In this document: piece by piece, positions 51,038 to 62,043 of the stretch
Layout: every line of letters starts with the position of its first letter
Numbering within the stretch: position 1 is the first letter of the stretch
Assembly (NCBI RefSeq): GCF_008929045.1
Contig: NZ_VFAH01000015.1
Location: forward strand, 62,001 to 126,000
Source: Noviherbaspirillum aerium
GTDB lineage: Bacteria; Pseudomonadota; Gammaproteobacteria; Burkholderiales; Burkholderiaceae_D
Direction: 5' to 3'
Length of the DNA stretch: 64,000 nucleotides
Program-made: the position numbers and the translations under genes
Notes under the pieces: generated by a model
What the model saw: the letters and a program-made list of their open reading frames with translations, nothing else
What the model was told of the DNA's origin: nothing
Databases searched by the model: none

Positions 51038-54000
51038 ATGTTTCCTACACTTAACGGATTCGGACCAAATCGAGTCCCGGAACCCACTCTCAGCCCCATC
51101 GACGGACATCAGCTTTGCCGTCGCCTGGCAGCCGGGCTGAAATTTTCCCCTCTGGCGCTGATGCAGGGCTTGCTTGCTCTGCTCGCTCTGCTTGCTTTGT
51201 CGGGCGTCTTGCTATGCGCGCCGGCCCGGGCCGGCGACCTGCGCATTGAAGACAAGGGGGTAGGCACGCCTCTCGTACTCACGCCCTATTGGGACGTTCT
51301 GGAAGACCGCGAACAGCGGCTGAGTCTCGACGACGTAACCGGGCCGGAAGTCGCGGCGCGGTTCGCGCCCTCCAACATGAACACCGATTCCCTGAATTTC
51401 GGCTTGCGACGCTCGGCGATCTGGCTGCGCATTCATCTGCGCAACGCCTCCCCGCGGGAAGTGGAGCGCCTGCTGGAGGTCTCCTTTACGCACCTGCATT
51501 CAGTCGAGTTCTACGCGCAGCGCCCCGGCGGTTATGACCGGATCGTCACCGGCCATTCGCTTCCGTTTTCGGAGCGCCCCGTCAATCACCGCAATTTCGT
51601 TTTTCCGATCCGGATCGCCGCCGAATCCGGCGGCACCTATTACCTGCGCGTCGCTTCCGGCACCTCCCTCGACATCCCGACCAAGCTGTGGGAGCCGCAG
51701 ACCTTCAATCACAAGAGCATGCAAGAGTACATCGGGCAGTCGCTGTATTTCGGCATGCTGCTGGCGCTCGGCCTCTACAACTTTCTGCTGTTTGCCTCCC
51801 TGCGCGACCGCACCTATCTCTATTACGTGCTGTTCGTCTGCGCCAACGCGCTGTCGATCGTGGCCTTCAGCGGCATGGGTTTCCAGTTTCTCTGGCCCGA
51901 CATGCCCGAATGGTCAAAGATTTCCTCGATGATCGGCTTCGCCTCCACCGGGTTTACCCTGCTGCTGTTCCAGCGCCGGCTGCTCTCCACCTACGACACC
52001 GTACCTTGGCTGGACCGGGTCATGAGTGCCTTTCTGGTTCTCAATATCTTGCAGATGATCGGGTTTTTCATCATCCCCTATCATCGCATCATTGGCATGG
52101 CGATTGCGCTGGATGCGGCAAACATGCTGCTGGCAGTGGTCGTGGGCGTAGTGTGCAAGCTGCGCGGCCAGCGCAGCGCGCGCTTCTTCCTGCTTGCATT
52201 CAGTTGCCTTGTTTTCACGGCCGTCCTCACCGCGCTGCGCAGCTACGGCGTCAAGGGCATACCCAATTTCATGGCGGTCTACGGCATGCAGATCGGTTCG
52301 GCCATCGAGATGCTGCTGCTGTCGCTGGCACTTGCCGACCGCTTCAACCAGGTCAAGCGGGAAAAGGAGCAGGCGCAGCAGCAGCTGGTGGATGCGCTGA
52401 AGCGTTCCGAACGCATGCTGGAGCAGCGAGTGCTGGAACGCACCGCCGAACTGTCGCGCATCAACCAGGAATTGCGGGAACACGAGCGGGCCCTGGAAGT
52501 CGCCAAGGAAGGCGCCGAGGATGCCTCCCGCATGAAGTCCGCCTTCCTGGCCAACATGAGCCATGAAATACGCACGCCGATGAATGCCGTGATCGGCATG
52601 GCCTACCTCGCCCTGCGCACCGATCTCACCGGCAGGCAGCGCGACTATGTGGAAAAGATCCACCGCGCGGCGGTGTCGCTCCTGGGCATCATCGATGACA
52701 TTCTCGACTTTTCCAAGATCGAGGCTGGAAAACTAAGCATCGACCGCACGGATTTTTCGCTTCATGATGTGCTCGGTCACGTCGACACGGTCACCAGCCA
52801 GCGGGCCAGCGACAAGAAGCTCAGCTATGTCTTCGACATCGCCGAGGACGTGCCGGTGCATCTGAATGGCGATCCGCTGCGGCTGGGCCAGGTTCTGGTC
52901 AACCTGATGAGCAACGCCATCAAGTTCACCCACGCGGGACGGGTGCTGCTCCGCTGCCGGGTGCATGCCATCGACAAAGGCGGCGTGGACCTGAGGTTCG
53001 AGGTGGAAGACAGCGGCATCGGCATGACCCTCGAGCAGCAGTCGCGTCTGTTCCAGGCATTCAATCAGGCCGATACATCGACAACCCGCAAGTACGGCGG
53101 TACCGGGCTCGGCCTGGCGATCAGCCAAAGGCTGGTGGAAATGATGGGGGGCAGCATCGGCCTGCACAGCGAGCCCGGCGTCGGTTCCATATTTGCCTTC
53201 ACCGTGCGCCTCGGATACGGCGCGCTGACCGTGTCGGCGCTGCCCAGCTTGCCCGACCGCCTGCGCGCCAGCCGGGTGCTGGTGGTGGACGACAATCCGG
53301 CGGCACGGGAAATCATCTGCCACCTGGTCCAAGCCTTCGGTCTGCATGTCGACAGCGAGGAAACCGCGCTCGATGCGCTGGCCGCCATCCGCCGAGCGGA
53401 CGCTGCCCTACCCTACGACCTGGTGCTGGCCGACTTCGGCATGCCCGGCATGAACGGCCTGCAGCTTGCGGAACAGATCGCTCATGGCAACCTGCGCCGC
53501 ACGCCCAAGGTCATCCTGATCACGGCGTTCGGACGCGACGACGTGATGCGCCAGGCGGAAAACGCGCCGCTGGCCGCCATGCTGTTCAAACCGATCGACC
53601 AGTCGCTGCTGCACGACACTTTCGTCAAGGTGCTGGCCAGCGAGGCGCCGGTGCGTGCCCCGGGACTGTACGGGCGTACCCTGCCGCGTTTTGATGGATG
53701 CCGCGTGCTGCTGGTGGAAGATAACGACGTCAACCAGCAGATCGCGCGGGAAATGCTTGTCGCCACCGGACTGCAGGTGGAAATTGCCGGCAACGGCCGG
53801 ATTGCGCTGGAGCGCGTTTTCGGCACCGGCCCCGAGGGCTACGACCTTGTGCTGATGGATATCCAGATGCCGGAGATGGGCGGACATGCGGCGACCCGGC
53901 GCATCCGTATGGATGAACGGTTCATGCAGCTTCCCATCATTGCGATGACCGCGCATGCTTCCGCCGATGAACGGGAAGCCTGCATCCTAAGCGGCATGCA

Positions 54001-54532
54001 GGACCATATTACGAAACCGATCGACCCCGACGTCTTCTATGCGACGCTGTCGCGCTGGCTTGGGCGCAAGGCTGCCGCTGCCGCGTCGCGGGGAGCGGTA
54101 TCCGATGCTTTCAAGGTGTCGGATGTGTCCGATCTATCGGATGTATCGTCAGCGATCCCCTTGCAGGCACACATCGCTCCGATTGAAATTCCCGGTTTTG
54201 ATACTGGCGATACGCTCGATCGGCTATCGGGCGATGTCGATCTCTATCATCAGATCCTGGAGATGCTGATTCCCAGCCTCACCGAGACTCTGGAAAAATT
54301 CGACGCCGCGGTGGAGGCTTCCGATAACGATGCCGCGCGTTCCGCAGTGCATACCGTGCGCGGCATGGTTGCCAATGTGGGTGCGACAGCGCTTACGGAA
54401 CAAGCTGCGGAACTGGAAGCGCTGCTGGCGGCGCGCATGGCGCATCCGGAACGCCTGCAAGGCTTCCGCGAGAGCGTGGAGAAGACGCTGCATCTTGTCG
54501 AACAGGGACTGGCCGGGCGCAAGGCCGCATGA
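51038..54532 (+). CDS. Hybrid sensor histidine kinase with 7TM sensor, two receivers and Hpt domain
   Basis: This 1164-residue protein is a complete phosphorelay in one chain. It has a periplasmic 7TMR-DISMED2-like domain (about 70-200), a 7TM-DISM membrane part (about 230-430), and a coiled coil. The kinase has phosphorylated His near 508 in [15 protein letters not shown], with N-box [10 protein letters not shown] and [13 protein letters not shown]. Receiver 1 has Asp near 798 ([12 protein letters not shown]), receiver 2 has Asp near 940 ([12 protein letters not shown]), and the C-terminal Hpt domain has His near 1104 (VHTVRGM). This is BarA/TorS-like in layout. The signal and output partner are unknown. 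A short [12 protein letters not shown] linker precedes the Hpt domain. Confidence 0.92.
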   Translation: MFPTLNGFGPNRVPEPTLSPIDGHQLCRRLAAGLKFSPLALMQGLLALLALLALSGVLLCAPARAGDLRIEDKGVGTPLVLTPYWDVLEDREQRLSLDDVTGPEVAARFAPSNMNTDSLNFGLRRSAIWLRIHLRNASPREVERLLEVSFTHLHSVEFYAQRPGGYDRIVTGHSLPFSERPVNHRNFVFPIRIAAESGGTYYLRVASGTSLDIPTKLWEPQTFNHKSMQEYIGQSLYFGMLLALGLYNFLLFASLRDRTYLYYVLFVCANALSIVAFSGMGFQFLWPDMPEWSKISSMIGFASTGFTLLLFQRRLLSTYDTVPWLDRVMSAFLVLNILQMIGFFIIPYHRIIGMAIALDAANMLLAVVVGVVCKLRGQRSARFFLLAFSCLVFTAVLTALRSYGVKGIPNFMAVYGMQIGSAIEMLLLSLALADRFNQVKREKEQAQQQLVDALKRSERMLEQRVLERTAELSRINQELREHERALEVAKEGAEDASRMKSAFLANMSHEIRTPMNAVIGMAYLALRTDLTGRQRDYVEKIHRAAVSLLGIIDDILDFSKIEAGKLSIDRTDFSLHDVLGHVDTVTSQRASDKKLSYVFDIAEDVPVHLNGDPLRLGQVLVNLMSNAIKFTHAGRVLLRCRVHAIDKGGVDLRFEVEDSGIGMTLEQQSRLFQAFNQADTSTTRKYGGTGLGLAISQRLVEMMGGSIGLHSEPGVGSIFAFTVRLGYGALTVSALPSLPDRLRASRVLVVDDNPAAREIICHLVQAFGLHVDSEETALDALAAIRRADAALPYDLVLADFGMPGMNGLQLAEQIAHGNLRRTPKVILITAFGRDDVMRQAENAPLAAMLFKPIDQSLLHDTFVKVLASEAPVRAPGLYGRTLPRFDGCRVLLVEDNDVNQQIAREMLVATGLQVEIAGNGRIALERVFGTGPEGYDLVLMDIQMPEMGGHAATRRIRMDERFMQLPIIAMTAHASADEREACILSGMQDHITKPIDPDVFYATLSRWLGRKAAAAASRGAVSDAFKVSDVSDLSDVSSAIPLQAHIAPIEIPGFDTGDTLDRLSGDVDLYHQILEMLIPSLTETLEKFDAAVEASDNDAARSAVHTVRGMVANVGATALTEQAAELEALLAARMAHPERLQGFRESVEKTLHLVEQGLAGRKAA

Positions 54533-55354
54533 TTGCCGCGGAAGTGGGGCTTGGTCCGGCGGAACGACACTCCGGCATCCGCCGTAAGCCTGCGCTTCCG
54601 TGCCGCTGATCTCACCCTGTGTTTCTGGAAGAGGGTCGGGGTGACGGAGCCGACCCAAGCTATTTTCGCGCCGGGTCGATGGAAGTTTGTCGAGCCAGTC
54701 TGATCCTGCGTTGATTTCTCTGCCCGCTGCTTCCTGCGGCATGGCTGGCATCGTGTCATGCGGCACCGGCGTGAGTAAATCCGCATCGCAAATGAAGCGC
54801 AGCCATGCAGCCATGCATGCCGGATGCGAATCGCATCATCGGTCCTCCACAGCGGCAAGGAAGATGACAAGTGCAAGGATGGTCCAGGCGTGCACATCAC
54901 GCTGGCGCAGTCTTCGGATAAAGCCTCGATAACGCTCCTCCGCGAAAATGGGACCGATCGTATTGCCGGCGCAGAGCCGTGGGGATGACGTCGCGTGTGC
55001 AAGTGGAGTCGGTTATCGCAAGCGACATTGCATGATGGCATTTAATTGATCATCTTCGATCTTTACGCGTCGAAACTTTGTTCTTCCTGTGATCATTTGT
55101 AAGAAATTTGGATTAAGGAAGTTTGTTTGCGCAATATCGAGGCAACAACGGATGCGAAGTCTATCCTAGACCGCAACTTTGATAGCCGGAATTGGTCTTG
55201 TGTCAGGTCAAGATGGCCACCGGAAACTTGACGGTGAAAGGTGCACGTCATCCTGTCTCGATACCTATCTCGATACATAGCCAGACACGGCCATCCAGAA
55301 ACAGAAGACGTGCCATCGCGCGTTGGCAGAATCCATTTTTCCAGAACGGTTGAT
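54533..55354. other. Long upstream region of the pseudokinase gene
   Basis: This interval of about 820 bases has no convincing gene. Minus-strand frames over 54224-55041 have unlikely composition and no start signals. The pseudokinase frame is open from GTG 55241, but that stretch has no good ribosome-binding site. Confidence 0.4.
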
Positions 55355-58042
55355 ATGCACGAGGAATCCCATCAAGCCCGTCAAGCCGGCTCGTCCGGCA
55401 CCCATGCCCTGAACGCGGGAGCACGCATCGATAACGCGGAGATCGTGAGCCAGATTGGCAGCAGCCCGGCCGCGATCGTTTACCTGGCCAGGGAAATTTC
55501 TTCAGGCAGGCGCATCGCCCTGCGGGAATACATGCCGCACGGACTTGCAGCCCGCACGGCCGATGGCAGCGTCCGCCCGTCCGGCAACACCGAAGCGGAA
55601 GTTTTCGCAGCCGGCCTGCGCAGCTTCATCAACGAGGCGCTGGTGCTTTCGCGGCTGTCCGTACCGTCACTGCTGAGCTTTGACCGCTACATTGAACTGC
55701 ATGGCACTGCCTACGCATACATGCCCTTCCATGAGGGCAGCACGCTCGACAGCACCGTTGCCGAGCAGGACTTCAATCCCGACGAAACCTGGATACGCAT
55801 GCTGATTGCCCGCCTGCTCGATGCCGCGGAAGCGGCTCAGCGGGTGCAGTCCTGTCACGGCAATATCCACCCCGGCAATATCCTGATCCGCCCCGACGGC
55901 ACGCCGCTGCTGCTGGAGTTCGATACGGCACAGGCGACCATCGGCGAGATCATCCGCACGCCTACCGGCATACTCCTCACCGGGTACGCAGCCGTGGAGC
56001 AGCATTTCAATGCCAGGGAACGCAACATCGGCGCCTGGACAGACATCTACGCGATCGGAGCAACCGCGTATTTCCTGGTCACCGGGCATCCTCCGCCCTA
56101 TGCCATGCAGAGGCTCTCCAATGAAGGCATGCTGCCGGCGCTGGCTGCCGCGCGCGGCAGCCGCTCACGCGGACTGCTTGCAGCAATCGGACGCGCCCTC
56201 GCCATTCATCCGGAGCACAGGTTCCAAAGCATCGCGGAAATGCGCGCCGCGCTTGCCGCCGAACGCGAAATTGTCTTGCCGGAAGCACCCTCGATCCTGC
56301 GTGCCGACAACGGGCGGGCTGCGATGCAGTCGCATCGGGAATCCATGACATCAGCCGCTCATGCCGCTGCCGGCACGGCCAGCACCCAGGCAGAGCAAGT
56401 TACCCGGATCAACCCGGGGACGATGCATGCACCGCTCGCCGAAGCGCAGGAGCATGCCTTGCCCGCGCTGCCGGACAACTGGCGCAAGGCTGTGCCCGCG
56501 GAAGAGCCGCGGTTCGGACGTCCGCATAAAAAGGGCCGCTCGGCACTGTGGATGTCGGGTCTGATGCTGATGGCAGGAGCGAGCGTCGGCCTTGGCGCGG
56601 GTTATCTGCATTTCATTGGCGACGACAATACGCCTGCCGCCGAGGCTGCGGAAGGCAGGCCGCAGCAGTTCGATGCCCAGCAACGCCAGGACACGCAGGT
56701 CGCGGCCGTAACGCCTGGCGCTGCGGCTCCTGCAGCGATACCGCCGCGCACCGAACCGGCCGCACCGGCACGAAACAGCGAAAGCAAGCCATCGCCAGCA
56801 ACACCTGCTTCGCCGGCCCCGGCTGCAGCCCCGGCGTCGCCCACGGCTTCAACCGCACCGGCCGCTCCATCCGTATCGCCCGCCGCCAAGCTCCCCCAAC
56901 CGCCTTTGCCACTGCCTTCATCACCCGCCGGCACGGCCAGCGCCGCAAAGGCCGGCCCGACACCGGACACCAACGACGCCGCGCGCCTGGCTGCGCAGGA
57001 GCAGGAGCAGTGGCGAATCGCCGGGTACGTGGATCAGCCTGTCTCCTATGAGACTTATCTGAAACGCTATCCCAACGGCCGCTATGCCGACGCGGCGCGG
57101 GAAAAGCTGGCATCAATGCAAGCGCGCCCCGAACAGCGCCAGGCCGCAACCGCCGCACCTGCAGAAGCGTCCGAGCGCCCGTCCCAGTCTGTCGCTTCCG
57201 CTGCGGCATCATCGGCTGCCGCTGCCTCACCCGGCCGCAGTGAGCGCACTGAGCGCACTGAGCGCACCGAAGCGCGCGCAGCCGCCGGCGGCGATGAAGA
57301 CAGGCAGGCACCGTCGGCCGCACGCGAGGATGATTCTCCGGCGCCTCCCGTGGCCGCCTCGGGAAATTCCCGGGTGATCCGTCTGGATGGCCAGACCATG
57401 ACCGGCAGCTTCACCGCCGACCCGTCCAGCGGCGTGGTTTCCGGCAGCGGACGCATCGAATGGTCCAACGGCGACCGCTTTGACGGCACGCTGGTGCGCG
57501 GTTCCAAGGAAGGCAAGGGACAGTTTGTCTGGCGCAACGGTCAGCGCTACAGCGGCGACTGGTCGGGCAATGAACCCAACGGCAGGGGCACCATCGTTTT
57601 TGCCAACGGCAACCGCTACGACGGCGACGTCAGGAACGGCCTTCCCAACGGCAGGGGCACGCTGGTATTCGCGGACAAGACCCGTTATGAAGGCGATGTG
57701 CGAAGCGGTGTGCCAAACGGCAAGGGAACCATGACCTTCCCTGACGGCACCCGATACGAAGGCGATGTCCGCAATGGCGTCCCTCATGGGCAAGGCGTCA
57801 CCCGGTTCAAGAACGGCGATGTTTACGTCGGCACGGTGGCGCAAGGCCGCAGCAACGGACATGGCCGCTTCAGCTGGAGCAACGGCACGGCATGGGAAGG
57901 CGAATTCCGTGATGGACAGCGCACCGAAAACGGCAAGCTCCTTACCGCAATGAGCCGTTCGGCGATGAGTTCCGGCTCGCCTGGTGGTGCTTCCGACGGC
58001 AACGCATCGGCAGGCATGCGGGACGAGACAGTGACGAAGTAA
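55355..58042 (+). CDS. Pseudokinase-transmembrane-MORN repeat fusion protein
   Basis: The 895-residue protein (start ATG 55355; GTG 55241 is possible) has a Ser/Thr kinase fold (about 15-310) in which the catalytic residues are replaced. The ATP-binding Lys is Arg (ALREYMP), HRD is HGN (CHGNIHPGNILI), and DFG is replaced by LEFDTA. A transmembrane helix (about 398-420) is followed by a Pro/Ala-rich linker, a conserved QWRIAGYVDQPVSYETYLKRYPNGRYADAAREKL repeat and, from about 690 to 865, seven or eight MORN repeats (GRYEGDV-NG.P.G.G type). It should be an inner-membrane scaffold, with kinase-like part cytoplasmic and MORN part periplasmic. Confidence 0.88.
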   Translation: MHEESHQARQAGSSGTHALNAGARIDNAEIVSQIGSSPAAIVYLAREISSGRRIALREYMPHGLAARTADGSVRPSGNTEAEVFAAGLRSFINEALVLSRLSVPSLLSFDRYIELHGTAYAYMPFHEGSTLDSTVAEQDFNPDETWIRMLIARLLDAAEAAQRVQSCHGNIHPGNILIRPDGTPLLLEFDTAQATIGEIIRTPTGILLTGYAAVEQHFNARERNIGAWTDIYAIGATAYFLVTGHPPPYAMQRLSNEGMLPALAAARGSRSRGLLAAIGRALAIHPEHRFQSIAEMRAALAAEREIVLPEAPSILRADNGRAAMQSHRESMTSAAHAAAGTASTQAEQVTRINPGTMHAPLAEAQEHALPALPDNWRKAVPAEEPRFGRPHKKGRSALWMSGLMLMAGASVGLGAGYLHFIGDDNTPAAEAAEGRPQQFDAQQRQDTQVAAVTPGAAAPAAIPPRTEPAAPARNSESKPSPATPASPAPAAAPASPTASTAPAAPSVSPAAKLPQPPLPLPSSPAGTASAAKAGPTPDTNDAARLAAQEQEQWRIAGYVDQPVSYETYLKRYPNGRYADAAREKLASMQARPEQRQAATAAPAEASERPSQSVASAAASSAAAASPGRSERTERTERTEARAAAGGDEDRQAPSAAREDDSPAPPVAASGNSRVIRLDGQTMTGSFTADPSSGVVSGSGRIEWSNGDRFDGTLVRGSKEGKGQFVWRNGQRYSGDWSGNEPNGRGTIVFANGNRYDGDVRNGLPNGRGTLVFADKTRYEGDVRSGVPNGKGTMTFPDGTRYEGDVRNGVPHGQGVTRFKNGDVYVGTVAQGRSNGHGRFSWSNGTAWEGEFRDGQRTENGKLLTAMSRSAMSSGSPGGASDGNASAGMRDETVTK

Positions 58043-58102
58043 GCGTATGGAGACCGGTTGTTCCAGGTTTCGCAACATACGGTGCTGGATTGACGACAGA
58101 CA

Positions 58103-58531
58103 TCAAGCCGTTGGAGAAGGCTGCTCGGGAATCCAGCGCAGCGTCAGAATGGTGCAGCCCTCTTCCACTGTATAGCGGTGATGAATGCCTTCACCCCAGA
58201 GGCAGAAGTGCCCGTTCGTCTCCAGCAGATACTCCGCAATGCTTTCCTCCGGAAAGTCCGGATACTCCGAAAACTGGAGCCTGAACCGGCCCGGCATGCC
58301 GACCAGAATGGAGATCGTCCGTCCTTCGCTGACCGGTTTGCCGCTGCCGCGCGGATCGCCGGCCGCATGGCGCATCCATTTCATCGCCAGCGTGTGCGAT
58401 CTCCTGTCGCTGGGCATGTAACGCAGCCCGCCTGCCTCGTTTGAGCTGTCCCGCACCCAATCGCTGAATCCAAGGAACCAGCCGGTGCCTTGCGTATCGA
58501 TCCCGTCGAGATGTCCGAATTCGATATCCAT
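58103..58531 (-). CDS. Conserved small protein of unknown function
   Basis: ATG 58531 is preceded by GAGGAATC. The 142-residue protein (GTGWFLGFSDWVRDSS, SHTLAMKWMRHAAGDPRGSGKPVSEGRTISILV, GMPGRFRLQFSEYPDF...NGHFCLWGEGIHHRYTVEEGCTILTLRW) is soluble and rich in beta-strands. The last part resembles a cupin-like barrel with His residues (GIHHRY). Similar Burkholderiales proteins are often called hypothetical, sometimes signal peptidase, a label I do not accept because no signal-peptidase motif is present. It converges on the pseudokinase gene. Confidence 0.7.
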   Translation of the reverse strand: MDIEFGHLDGIDTQGTGWFLGFSDWVRDSSNEAGGLRYMPSDRRSHTLAMKWMRHAAGDPRGSGKPVSEGRTISILVGMPGRFRLQFSEYPDFPEESIAEYLLETNGHFCLWGEGIHHRYTVEEGCTILTLRWIPEQPSPTA

Positions 58532-59071
58532 GCCGATTCCTCACGCGATCCGCTTTATCAAGAACAACACCGGTCAAAGACAATATTGCGGGAAGGTACG
58601 TTGCCCAGAGCGGACTGCGGTCGCTTGGTCCGTCGCTTTGCCCTGCATTTCAAGCCGAACAGATCCTTCCAGCGATCCATCGGCAATTCGCCCCGGCGTA
58701 TCGAGTTGATGCAGCACATGCTATCGGTCACGGCAGATCACGCATTGCTCTCGCGCAGAAAAGGCAAAAGGCTTATCGGGGAATGCGTCTCAGGAATAAC
58801 GGCAGGACGGCCTTGACGCAAGGCGTGACGATGCGACGGTAACGAGTTAAGACAAGGAATCACAACATGCCGGACGTCCTGTTATGGCGGCGGCCATCCC
58901 CCTTATGGGGTGCATTGCATAAAGGGCTGTGGCCGCTCCAGGCTTCAGGGCAAAGCAACATGGAGGATGCGGCAGACTATCTTCGCGACACATGTCCCGA
59001 AAGCAGCGAAGCCGGAAAAACCGGCTTCGTCGGCGGAAACGCCATGGTGGAGTGCGGCGTATGCGGCTATG
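58532..59071. other. Intergenic region with no supported gene
   Basis: This 540-base interval holds a 9-bp hairpin CGAAGCCGG/CCGGCTTCG (59007-59029) that lies downstream of the next minus-strand gene and probably ends its transcript. Plus-strand frames through the region have low plausibility. Confidence 0.45.
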
Positions 59072-59491
59072 TCAGGTCAGCGCGAGATGCTGTTGCTGCT
59101 GAGGCAGGAATTCCCGGATATCGCGTGGTTTGCGGCGGCGCGGATGCTGGATTTCATCCGTGCGCATGGCCCTTGCGGCCTTCCACAGCAGCACGTCGTC
59201 CTCATAGCTGCGCAGCGCGGTAGTCTTTTCCCAGAGTACCCGGCGGTGAGTAACGAAATCCCAGCATACCGGCGTCAGTCCGTTCAGCCTGCCTTCGTGC
59301 TTCATGCGCAGCGCAACCGTCATCACATCTCCCGCATGCGGCACGTCTTCCGGAAACTGGATCGAGTTTGCCCAGGCCCGCACGTCACAAAAGTCGATCA
59401 CCTGGCCGCGCAGCGGCTTGTGCCACTGGTCAGGATGGGCATGCTGATTTGGCCAACGACCTGCGCCAACCCAAGTACCCGTTTTGAACAT
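59072..59491 (-). CDS. Hypothetical soluble protein
   Basis: ATG 59491 has GGAG 7 bases upstream. The 139-residue product (MFKTGTWVGAGRWPNQHAHP...WHKPLRGQVIDFCDVRAWANS...DVMTVALRMKHEGRLNGLTPVCWDFVTHRRVLWEKTTALRSYEDDVLLWKAARAMRTD) is rich in Trp, His and Arg and lacks a signal or membrane helix. I do not recognise the family. It is transcribed alone. Confidence 0.65.
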   Translation of the reverse strand: MFKTGTWVGAGRWPNQHAHPDQWHKPLRGQVIDFCDVRAWANSIQFPEDVPHAGDVMTVALRMKHEGRLNGLTPVCWDFVTHRRVLWEKTTALRSYEDDVLLWKAARAMRTDEIQHPRRRKPRDIREFLPQQQQHLALT

Positions 59492-59947
59492 GACTGATCT
59501 CCTTGTTTAAGCAGTGGCGGCAATCCGCTAACGTCCTGCGCCGAGAACACGAAAGTTACTTTCCTTAAACATATGCAACAGAGCAATTAATTCTATCGGT
59601 ATTGAACAGCTGCAATTCATTGCCGCATACTGTTGTTACATACAGTACGTCGCATTCTAGCCTTTATTTATAAGGCCTGCAGAGATTTTTTGCGATTTTA
59701 ACGGAGCAATTCTTGCGGCTTAATGACATGACAACAGGCCGGACAACTTTCTTGCCCAATCTCAAACACGAGCGGCGGTTCAAACCGTTTTCGCGCTCCG
59801 CCATCAAAAATTCCTGGATTGCTTGCGCATGCGAGACCGGGAAATGCATGGTCTCTCCCCATGCGCGGCTTTGTGTATGCTTATGGTCTTCTCAATCAAT
59901 GCCTGTCGCGAAGCCCCGGACAGGATTCATGCACGCCTGGAGATTTC
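59492..59947. other. Divergent promoter region
   Basis: This 456-base, partly AT-rich interval between the hypothetical gene and the glutathione S-transferase gene includes TACTGT-N8-ACAGTA (59628-59647) as a possible operator. No gene is supported. Confidence 0.4.
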
Positions 59948-60589
59948 ATGTACACCCTGTATTACTCCCCCGGTTCCGCCAGCATGGCGGTCCATGCTGC
60001 GCTGATCGAGGCAGGTGTTCCCTATGACCTGGAAATGCTGGACTTCCAGCATGGCGAGCAGCGCACCTCGGCCTACCTTCGCCTCAATCCGCAAGGAACC
60101 GTTCCGACCTTGCTCATCGACGGCAAACCCGCCTTCGAATCGGCGGCGCTGCTGATGACGCTTGCCGAGCGCCATCCGCAGGCCGATCTCGCGCCCGGGC
60201 CGGGAAGCCCGTTGCGGCCGGCCTGGCATCAGTGGATGGTTTATCTGTCCAATAATCTCGGCGCGACCTTCCGCTTCTGGTTCTATCCTTCCGACCTTGG
60301 CGCCGACGAGCACCCGGATGCCGTGCGCAGGGCCTTGCAGCAAAAGATAGAAGCGGCATGGGAATGCCTCGATGGCGAGTTGTCGGCCAACGGGCCTTAC
60401 CTGCTCGGCGAGCGGTTTTCAACGGCCGATCTGCTGCTGGCCATGTACATGCGCTGGTCGCGCAACATGCCGCGTCCGGCCACCAGCTGGCCGGCGCTCG
60501 ACAGGCTGGCATTGCTGGTTCGCCAGCGCCCGAGCTGGAAGCGCATGACGGAACTGGAGGGTCTGACCGACTGGACCCTGATGGCTTGA
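59948..60589 (+). CDS. Glutathione S-transferase
   Basis: The 213-residue protein starts at ATG 59948 with GGAG 5 bases upstream. It has an N-terminal thioredoxin fold (MYTLYYSPGSASMAVHAALIEAGVPYDLEMLDFQHGEQRTSAYLRLNPQGTVPTLLIDGKPAFESAALLMTLAE) with Ser9/Ser12 near the glutathione site and the cis-Pro motif GTVPTL and ESAA. The C-terminal helical domain has the conserved STADLLLAMYMRW cap. It conjugates or reduces with glutathione. The substrate is unknown. Confidence 0.92.
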   Translation: MYTLYYSPGSASMAVHAALIEAGVPYDLEMLDFQHGEQRTSAYLRLNPQGTVPTLLIDGKPAFESAALLMTLAERHPQADLAPGPGSPLRPAWHQWMVYLSNNLGATFRFWFYPSDLGADEHPDAVRRALQQKIEAAWECLDGELSANGPYLLGERFSTADLLLAMYMRWSRNMPRPATSWPALDRLALLVRQRPSWKRMTELEGLTDWTLMA

Positions 60590-60628
60590 GGACGTTGATC
60601 CGAGGGCAGGATCCCTTGGCAACAACGC

Positions 60629-60659
60629 AAAACGGCCTGCACGCATGCAGGCCGTTTTT
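60629..60659. terminator. Strong bidirectional intrinsic terminator
   Basis: AAAACGGCCTGCA and TGCAGGCCGTTTT form a 13-bp stem with a 4-base loop and A/T tracts on either side. It serves the GST gene and the convergent BMP-type binding-protein gene. Confidence 0.92.
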
Positions 60660-60701
60660 ATGGAAAGAAGGCAGGCTTGGCGCCAGCCTGCGCTTACGCG
60701 A

Positions 60702-61790
60702 TCACTTGCCCGGCAGCTTGCCGGCCACGCCTTCGACGTAATAATCCATCTTGTTGAGCGCTTCGTCGCTCAGCGCGCCCTTTTCAAGGCGTACCTTGCC
60801 TTCGTTGTCCTTGACCGGGCCGTCGAACGGCGTCAGCTTGCCGGAAACGATCTCTTTTTCCTTGGCCGCAACGAGCTGCTTCACATCCTCGGGCACCGCG
60901 CTGCCGATGGCTTCCAGCTTGACCATGCCGTCCTTGATGCCGCCCCAGGTGCTGCTGGTCTTCCACTTGCCGTCGATGACCTGCTGCGCGGCATTGGTGT
61001 AGTACTTGCCCCAGTGATGGGTCACCGCGCCGATCTGCGCCTTGGGACCGAATTTCTTCATGTCGGAGTGGTAAGCCACCGCATACTTGCCCTTCTCTTC
61101 CGCCGCCTGAACGATGGCGGTGGAGTCGGTATGGTGGGTCACCACGTCGGCATTCTGGCCCAGCAGCGTGATGGCGGCATCGCGTTCCTTGCCCGGGTCG
61201 AACCAGCTGTTGACCCAGACCACCCGCACTTCCGCTTTAGGATTCACACTGCGCATGCCGCGGGTGAAGGCATTGATGCCTTGCAGAACTTCGGGGATCG
61301 GGAAAGCGGCGACATAGCCGGCCACGTTCGACTTGGTCATCTTGCCCGCAAGAACGCCGGCGAGGTAGCGGCCTTCATAAAAGCGCGCGTTTGTCGTGGC
61401 GACGTTGGGCGCGGTCTTGTAACCGGTCAGGTGCACGAACTTGACGTCGGGATACTGCTTGGCAACCTTGAGCGTCGGGTTCATGTAGCCGAACGACGTG
61501 GTGAAGATAAGCTTGCTGCCCTGCTGCGCGAGATCGCGGATGACACGTTCCGCATCGGCGCTTTCCGGCACGTTCTCGACGAACTTGGTCGTCACCTTGC
61601 CCCCCAGGCTTTTTTCCATTTCCTTGCGTGCGATGTCGTGCTGGGTAGTCCAGCCGGCCTCGCCGATCGGGCTGATATAGACGAAACCGACGTTCAGGGG
61701 CGCGGGATCGGCTGCAAACGAGGGGGCGGCTGCGAGTGCCGGCAGGACAGCGATGGCGGACAAGGCGCCCCGCATGAAGGTTTTCGACAT
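60702..61790 (-). CDS. BMP-family ABC transporter periplasmic binding protein
   Basis: This 362-residue protein starts with a signal peptide (MSKTFMRGALSAIAVLPALAAAPSFAAD) and matches the basic membrane protein (BMP/Med) family: NVGFVYISPIGEAGWTTQHDIARKEMEKSLGGKVTTKFVENVPESADAERVIRDLAQQGSKLIFTTSFGYM...THHTDSTAIVQAAEEKGKYAVAYHSD. The family binds purine nucleosides and related compounds. The two permease genes lie upstream in the same direction, so it is the third or later gene of this transport unit, or has its own promoter. Confidence 0.93.
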   Translation of the reverse strand: MSKTFMRGALSAIAVLPALAAAPSFAADPAPLNVGFVYISPIGEAGWTTQHDIARKEMEKSLGGKVTTKFVENVPESADAERVIRDLAQQGSKLIFTTSFGYMNPTLKVAKQYPDVKFVHLTGYKTAPNVATTNARFYEGRYLAGVLAGKMTKSNVAGYVAAFPIPEVLQGINAFTRGMRSVNPKAEVRVVWVNSWFDPGKERDAAITLLGQNADVVTHHTDSTAIVQAAEEKGKYAVAYHSDMKKFGPKAQIGAVTHHWGKYYTNAAQQVIDGKWKTSSTWGGIKDGMVKLEAIGSAVPEDVKQLVAAKEKEIVSGKLTPFDGPVKDNEGKVRLEKGALSDEALNKMDYYVEGVAGKLPGK

Positions 61791-62043
61791 GGTTTTCCTC
61801 TACATGTGACTCCCACTTGCTGTTGAATGGACGCCAAGCCACGCCGTGTGGGTAAAACAGCGGGATTGTCAGGCCGCAGGAAGTCCCGCGCCAAAAGTCC
61901 GGTCTGATTCAGATGCCTGGGTATCGGAATCAATAATGCCAACTTCGAAAACAACTCGCTGCCGGTGTCGTGCACCGCATGCCAACATCGCATTTGCAGT
62001 ACAAATGCTTGTTGAATTATGAACAGGTCAGCGGGGAGCATTA

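Noticed and set aside
54224-55041. Minus-strand frames between the hybrid kinase and the pseudokinase
   Set aside because: They overlap the end of the kinase gene, lack ribosome-binding sites and give low-complexity products.
58867-59223. Plus-strand frame with CGVCGY motif
   Set aside because: It overlaps the minus-strand gene 59072-59491, which has a good ribosome-binding site, and shows no plausible start. The Cys pair is probably chance.
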